Of a stretch of DNA of 64,000 nucleotides, positions 61,165-64,000 are shown in pieces. Source of the DNA: Mesorhizobium sp. (lineage in GTDB: Bacteria; Pseudomonadota; Alphaproteobacteria; Rhizobiales; Rhizobiaceae); NCBI GenBank assembly GCA_004020645.1, contig SAQL01000010.1, forward strand, positions 124,001 to 188,000. The letters are read 5' to 3'. Under the pieces are notes generated by a model. It did not search any database, was not told the DNA's origin, and was given only the letters and a program-made list of their open reading frames with translations. Both the position numbers and the translations under genes were made by a program. How positions within the stretch are numbered: the first letter of the stretch is position 1; every line of letters starts with the position of its first letter.

Positions 61165-62439
61165 ATGGCGCAGAAGACGATCGCGTTTTTTCCAGAAGCG
61201 GCCTACGGCCCGGCGCTCAATTCCGTCGGCATCGCCCAGGCGGTCGAGGCGCGCGGCCACAGAGCGGTGTTCCTGTCGGACCCCGGCTTCGTCGACGTCT
61301 ACAAGGGCTACGGCTTCGAGGCTCATCCGGTGAACCTGTCCGAGCCGATGCCGCCGGAGCAGATGGCCAAGTTCTGGGAAGACTTTATCAACGGCCATAT
61401 CCCGAACTTCCGCAAATCGCCCTACGACCAGGTCGACAATTACGTGAAGGACTGCTGGACGGCGATCGTCGACAGCGCCAAATGGGCTGAGAAGGATCTG
61501 CCTGGCGTGCTTGCGACGATCAAGCCCGATGTCATCTGCGTCGACAACGTCATCCTGTTCCCGGCGATCAAGCAGTATGGCAAGCCGTGGGTGCGCGTCA
61601 TCTCCTGCTCGGAAAACGAGATCGAGGACGAGGACATCCCGCCACATCTGTCCGGCTGCGGCGAGAACGACCACGCCTGCCATCAGCGCTATCGCGACCA
61701 TTTTAACGCGGTCATCAAGCCGATCCACGACGACTTCAACGCGTTTTTGATTGCTCACGACGAGGCGCCGTATCCGATCGGCCAGTTCTTTGAGGCCTCG
61801 CCCTACCTCAACCTGCTGCTCTATCCCGAGGCGGCAAAGTTCAAGCGCCGCCATCCGCTCGACCCGGCAAAGTTCCAGTATCTTGAAGGTTGCGTGCGGC
61901 AGGAGAAGCCCTACACCGTGCCGACCTTCGCGAAAAACAATGACGGGCCGCTGCTCTATGTTTCCTTCGGCAGCCTTGGCGCCGGCGATGTCGACCTGCT
62001 GAAGCGCATCATCGCGACGCTGGGCAAGACGCGCTACCGGGCGCTGGTCAATGTCGGCGGCTACAAGGACCAGTACGCGCAGGTGCCCGAAAACGTCATC
62101 GTCGAGAGCTGGTTCCCGCAACCTTCGGTCATCCCGCAAGTCGACGCGGTAATCCACCATGGCGGCAACAACTCGTTCACCGAGTGTCTCTACTTCGGCA
62201 AGCCGGCGATCATCATGCCCTACGTCTGGGACGGCCACGACAACGCGACGCGGGTCGAGGAGACCGGTCACGGCTTCGGCATGCCGCGCTACGACTGGAC
62301 CGACGCCGAGCTGATCGCCAGGATCGAAACCTGCCTGACCGACCCGGCAATCAAGGCCAAGCTGGCGAAGACGTCGGCGCAGATGCAGGCGCAAAACGGC
62401 CCGGAGAAGGCAGCGGGGCTGCTGGAGAAGTTACTGTGA
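61165..62439 (+). CDS. GT1-like (MGT-type) glycosyltransferase, copy B
   Basis: This 424-residue GT-B protein is paralogous to copy A over its whole length: AFFPEAAYGPALNSVGIAQAV, DNVILFPAIKQYG, WVRVISCSENE, LEGCVRQE, YVSFGSLGAGDV, WFPQPSV, then HHGGNNS at 331-337 and WDGHDN at 355-360. The shared donor motif positions show a duplication with conserved donor specificity; the acceptor-side halves differ more. AAGGAG precedes the ATG at 61165. It follows the importer ATPase gene, so its acceptor may be the imported compound or a metabolite of it. Confidence 0.84.
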   Translation: MAQKTIAFFPEAAYGPALNSVGIAQAVEARGHRAVFLSDPGFVDVYKGYGFEAHPVNLSEPMPPEQMAKFWEDFINGHIPNFRKSPYDQVDNYVKDCWTAIVDSAKWAEKDLPGVLATIKPDVICVDNVILFPAIKQYGKPWVRVISCSENEIEDEDIPPHLSGCGENDHACHQRYRDHFNAVIKPIHDDFNAFLIAHDEAPYPIGQFFEASPYLNLLLYPEAAKFKRRHPLDPAKFQYLEGCVRQEKPYTVPTFAKNNDGPLLYVSFGSLGAGDVDLLKRIIATLGKTRYRALVNVGGYKDQYAQVPENVIVESWFPQPSVIPQVDAVIHHGGNNSFTECLYFGKPAIIMPYVWDGHDNATRVEETGHGFGMPRYDWTDAELIARIETCLTDPAIKAKLAKTSAQMQAQNGPEKAAGLLEKLL

Positions 62440-62461
62440 CCGGGCGGATGGGTATGGCGTT

Positions 62462-62639
62462 CCTTCGCGCCCCCTTCTGTCCTGCCGGACATCTCCCCCA
62501 CTTGGGGGGAGATTGGCCGTCATCACTGATTTCGCCAATCACAAATGTCGCAAGAAGAGTGCCGTCGCCGGAGCTGCCAATCTCCCCCCTCGTGGGGGAG
62601 ATGTCCGGCAGGACAGAGGGGGGCGCCGTAGAGCGAAGG
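62462..62639. repeat. 178-bp inverted repeat, family A copy 4
   Basis: Outer arms CCTTCGC (62462-62468) and GCGAAGG (62633-62639) flank the family blocks CTGTCCTGCCGGACATCTCC and their complements. It separates the glycosyltransferase from the first cupin gene. Both are read left to right, so it is again inside a probable operon. Confidence 0.88.
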
Positions 62640-62677
62640 CCTCTGGAAAATGAGCGCCGCACCAGCGGAGCACCCGC

Positions 62678-63028
62678 ATGACCTCCTCTGTGCCACATCT
62701 CCACCAGGCCTCGACCCGCACCGACCTCGTCGACTGGGGCGCACAGCCGGATACGCTGGAAGGCGCTTCGCACTCCACCGGCAGGCTCGTCCACAAGGGG
62801 CCGAACAACCAGCCGGAATCCGGCATCTGGGTCTGCACGCCCGGCCGCTGGCGGCTGGCGATCCCGCGCGACGAATTGTGCCATTTCGTTGCCGGCCGCG
62901 CGACCTACCGATCGGACGACGGCGAGGTGATAGAAGTCTCCGCCGCCACGGTGGTCATGTTCCCGGCCGGCTGGGCGGGCGAATGCACCGTCCACGAGAC
63001 CATCCGCAACATTTACATGCTGGCCTGA
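62678..63028 (+). CDS. cupin-domain protein (DUF861 type), first of tandem pair
   Basis: This encodes 116 residues forming one cupin barrel with the DUF861 pattern: TGRLVHKGPNNQPESGIWVCTPGRW, RDELCHFVAGRATYRSDDGE and VVMFPAGWAGECTVHETIRN. Where the tandem partner has His-x-His (WHCHV), this copy has WRLAI, so part of the metal site is missing; the E-x-x-H of DELCHF is kept. DUF861 proteins include (S)-ureidoglycine-type and other small aminohydrolases or isomerases; no function can be assigned. GGAG precedes the ATG. Confidence 0.75.
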   Translation: MTSSVPHLHQASTRTDLVDWGAQPDTLEGASHSTGRLVHKGPNNQPESGIWVCTPGRWRLAIPRDELCHFVAGRATYRSDDGEVIEVSAATVVMFPAGWAGECTVHETIRNIYMLA

Positions 63029-63052
63029 AGCCAGCCACTGGAGCTTCACGAC

Positions 63053-63397
63053 ATGCCGACACCGATCATGACATCGCCGCTCGCCCTCACCGACCTCGTT
63101 GACTGGGGCGTCATCCCCACCATGATCGAGGGAGAATCCCGCACCTCCGGCAAGCTGCTGCACAAGGGACCTGAGGGCCGCTCCGAATGTGGGCTGTGGG
63201 TCTGCACGCCGGGCAAATGGCACTGCCACGTCACCCGCGACGAGTTCTGCCATTTCCTCGAGGGCCGCTGCACCTATGTCCACGAATCCGGCGAGGTGAT
63301 CGACATCGAACCGGACACCGCAGCGTTCTTTCCGCAGGACTGGAAAGGCGTCTGCACCGTCCACGAGACCATCAAGAAGGTCTACATGATCCGCTGA
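63053..63397 (+). CDS. cupin-domain protein (DUF861 type), second of tandem pair
   Basis: This encodes 114 residues closely related to the previous protein: SGKLLHKGPEGRSECGLWVCTPGKW, RDEFCHFLEGRCTYVHESGE and FPQDWKGVCTVHETIKKVYM. It keeps histidines in WHCHVTRDEFCHF that could complete a metal centre. It starts 24 nt after the first cupin and 19 nt before the aldehyde dehydrogenase gene, so it is part of the amine operon. The pair may form a heteromer, or one copy may be regulatory. Confidence 0.77.
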   Translation: MPTPIMTSPLALTDLVDWGVIPTMIEGESRTSGKLLHKGPEGRSECGLWVCTPGKWHCHVTRDEFCHFLEGRCTYVHESGEVIDIEPDTAAFFPQDWKGVCTVHETIKKVYMIR

Positions 63398-63416
63398 GCG
63401 GGCCTAAGAGGATTCC

Positions 63417-64000
63417 ATGGACCTTTCACCTGACCGGCCGACCTTCTTCGTCAATCCGGACTATCGGCCGATGACCGGTGCGGCAAAACCGGTGATCGAT
63501 CCGGCGACGCTGGAGACCGTCGGCGCGATCACCGCAGCCAGCGATGGCGAGGTCGACGCCGTGCTCACCGCGGCGGCCAAGGCGCAGGCGGCGTGGAAAA
63601 AGCTCGATGCCAAGAGCCGTGCCAAGCATCTGCATGCTGTCGCCAACGCTGTCGAGGCGGCCGATTTTACACGTTGCGCCGAGCTGATGGTGCGCGAGAT
63701 GGGCAAGCCCTATCCGGAAGCAATCGGCGAGATCGCCAACTGTGCACCGATCTTCCGCTACTACGCCGAAATGGCGCGTGACGACGCCGGCAAGATTGCC
63801 GGCACGACGCAGACCGGTTCCTTCCAGTATGCACGCTACGAGCCTTACGGCACGTCGGTGCACATCATGCCCTACAACTTTCCGATCCTGTTGATGTGCT
63901 GGACCGTCGCCGCCTCGCTCGCCGCCGGCAATGCCTGCGTCATCAAGCCGGCCGAGGCGACGACACTGTCGACGCTGGATTACATGACCGTGTTCCGCTC
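63417..64000 (+). CDS. aldehyde dehydrogenase, 5' part (cut by window end)
   Basis: The first 194 codons are visible. After a family-like start (FFVNPDYRPMTGAAKPVIDPATLETVG) come AAWKKLDAKSRAKHLHAVANAVE, LMVREMGKPYPEAIGEI and YNFPILLMCWTVAASLAAGNACVIKPAE, the NAD-binding region of the superfamily. Catalytic Cys and Glu lie beyond the window. In this context it should oxidise the aldehyde produced by the PuuB-like oxidase (PuuC role), by inference. The ATG at 63417 is preceded by AAGAGGA. Confidence 0.88.
   Translation, partial: MDLSPDRPTFFVNPDYRPMTGAAKPVIDPATLETVGAITAASDGEVDAVLTAAAKAQAAWKKLDAKSRAKHLHAVANAVEAADFTRCAELMVREMGKPYPEAIGEIANCAPIFRYYAEMARDDAGKIAGTTQTGSFQYARYEPYGTSVHIMPYNFPILLMCWTVAASLAAGNACVIKPAEATTLSTLDYMTVFR

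Overview
The window is a high-GC chromosomal segment from an alphaproteobacterium of the Rhizobiales, most likely Mesorhizobium or a close relative. This is inferred from the gene families (AqpS-type arsenic operon, TGA-N9-TCA iron boxes, PuuA/PuuB amine genes, DUF4212 symporter pair), the frequent 4-nt ATGA/GTGA gene overlaps, and long inverted repeats between operon genes. I see no transposase, integrase, prophage or CRISPR array. One tRNA gene (Ala, CGC) is present.

Layout. 1-7 kb: housekeeping genes (LemA lipoprotein, pyridoxal kinase, DUF429, beta-carbonic anhydrase, M3 peptidase, DUF167/YggT) and tRNA-Ala. 7.3-14.5 kb: a carbohydrate or polyol locus with an SDR dehydrogenase, the remnant of a mannitol-type dehydrogenase, a TIM-barrel isomerase/epimerase, and a ribose-type ABC importer (binding protein, double ATPase, two permeases). 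15-24 kb: an accessory region with an OmpA protein carrying 75-bp repeats, a membrane spermidine-synthase-like protein overlapping an exported isoaspartate methyltransferase, a beta-lactamase-fold serine hydrolase, and a HerA-like ATPase. A decayed copy of the ATPase 3' end and an AraC-regulator scrap lie between these genes. 24-30 kb: two adjacent arsenic clusters, each with its own ArsR: arsR-arsC(LMW)-aqpS-arsC(Grx)-arsH and arsR-FAD oxidoreductase-MFS pump. 30-39 kb: a hydroxamate-siderophore locus (tonB, exbD, exbB, fhuC facing a TonB receptor, fhuD, fhuB) with two TGA-N9-TCA boxes in the divergent promoter. 39-47 kb: an LLM flavin enzyme, small membrane proteins, an exonuclease-CBS-DUF294 protein and a DUF4212/sodium:solute symporter pair.

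47-64 kb: a nucleoside-type (BMP) ABC importer, then an amine-catabolism region. A GntR-family regulator stands between two divergent arms. The left arm encodes a GT1-like glycosyltransferase, a PuuA-like glutamine synthetase and a PuuB-like oxidase. The right arm encodes a polyamine-type ABC importer, a second paralogous glycosyltransferase, two tandem cupins and an aldehyde dehydrogenase cut by the window end. Import, gamma-glutamylation, amine oxidation and aldehyde oxidation form a recognisable Puu-type pathway. The paired glycosyltransferases and cupins are not part of that pathway, so this is the best candidate for an undescribed system.

Four copies of one long inverted repeat sit between genes of the two substrate-binding-protein ABC operons or just downstream. 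They probably shape mRNA processing and the ratio of binding protein to membrane subunits.
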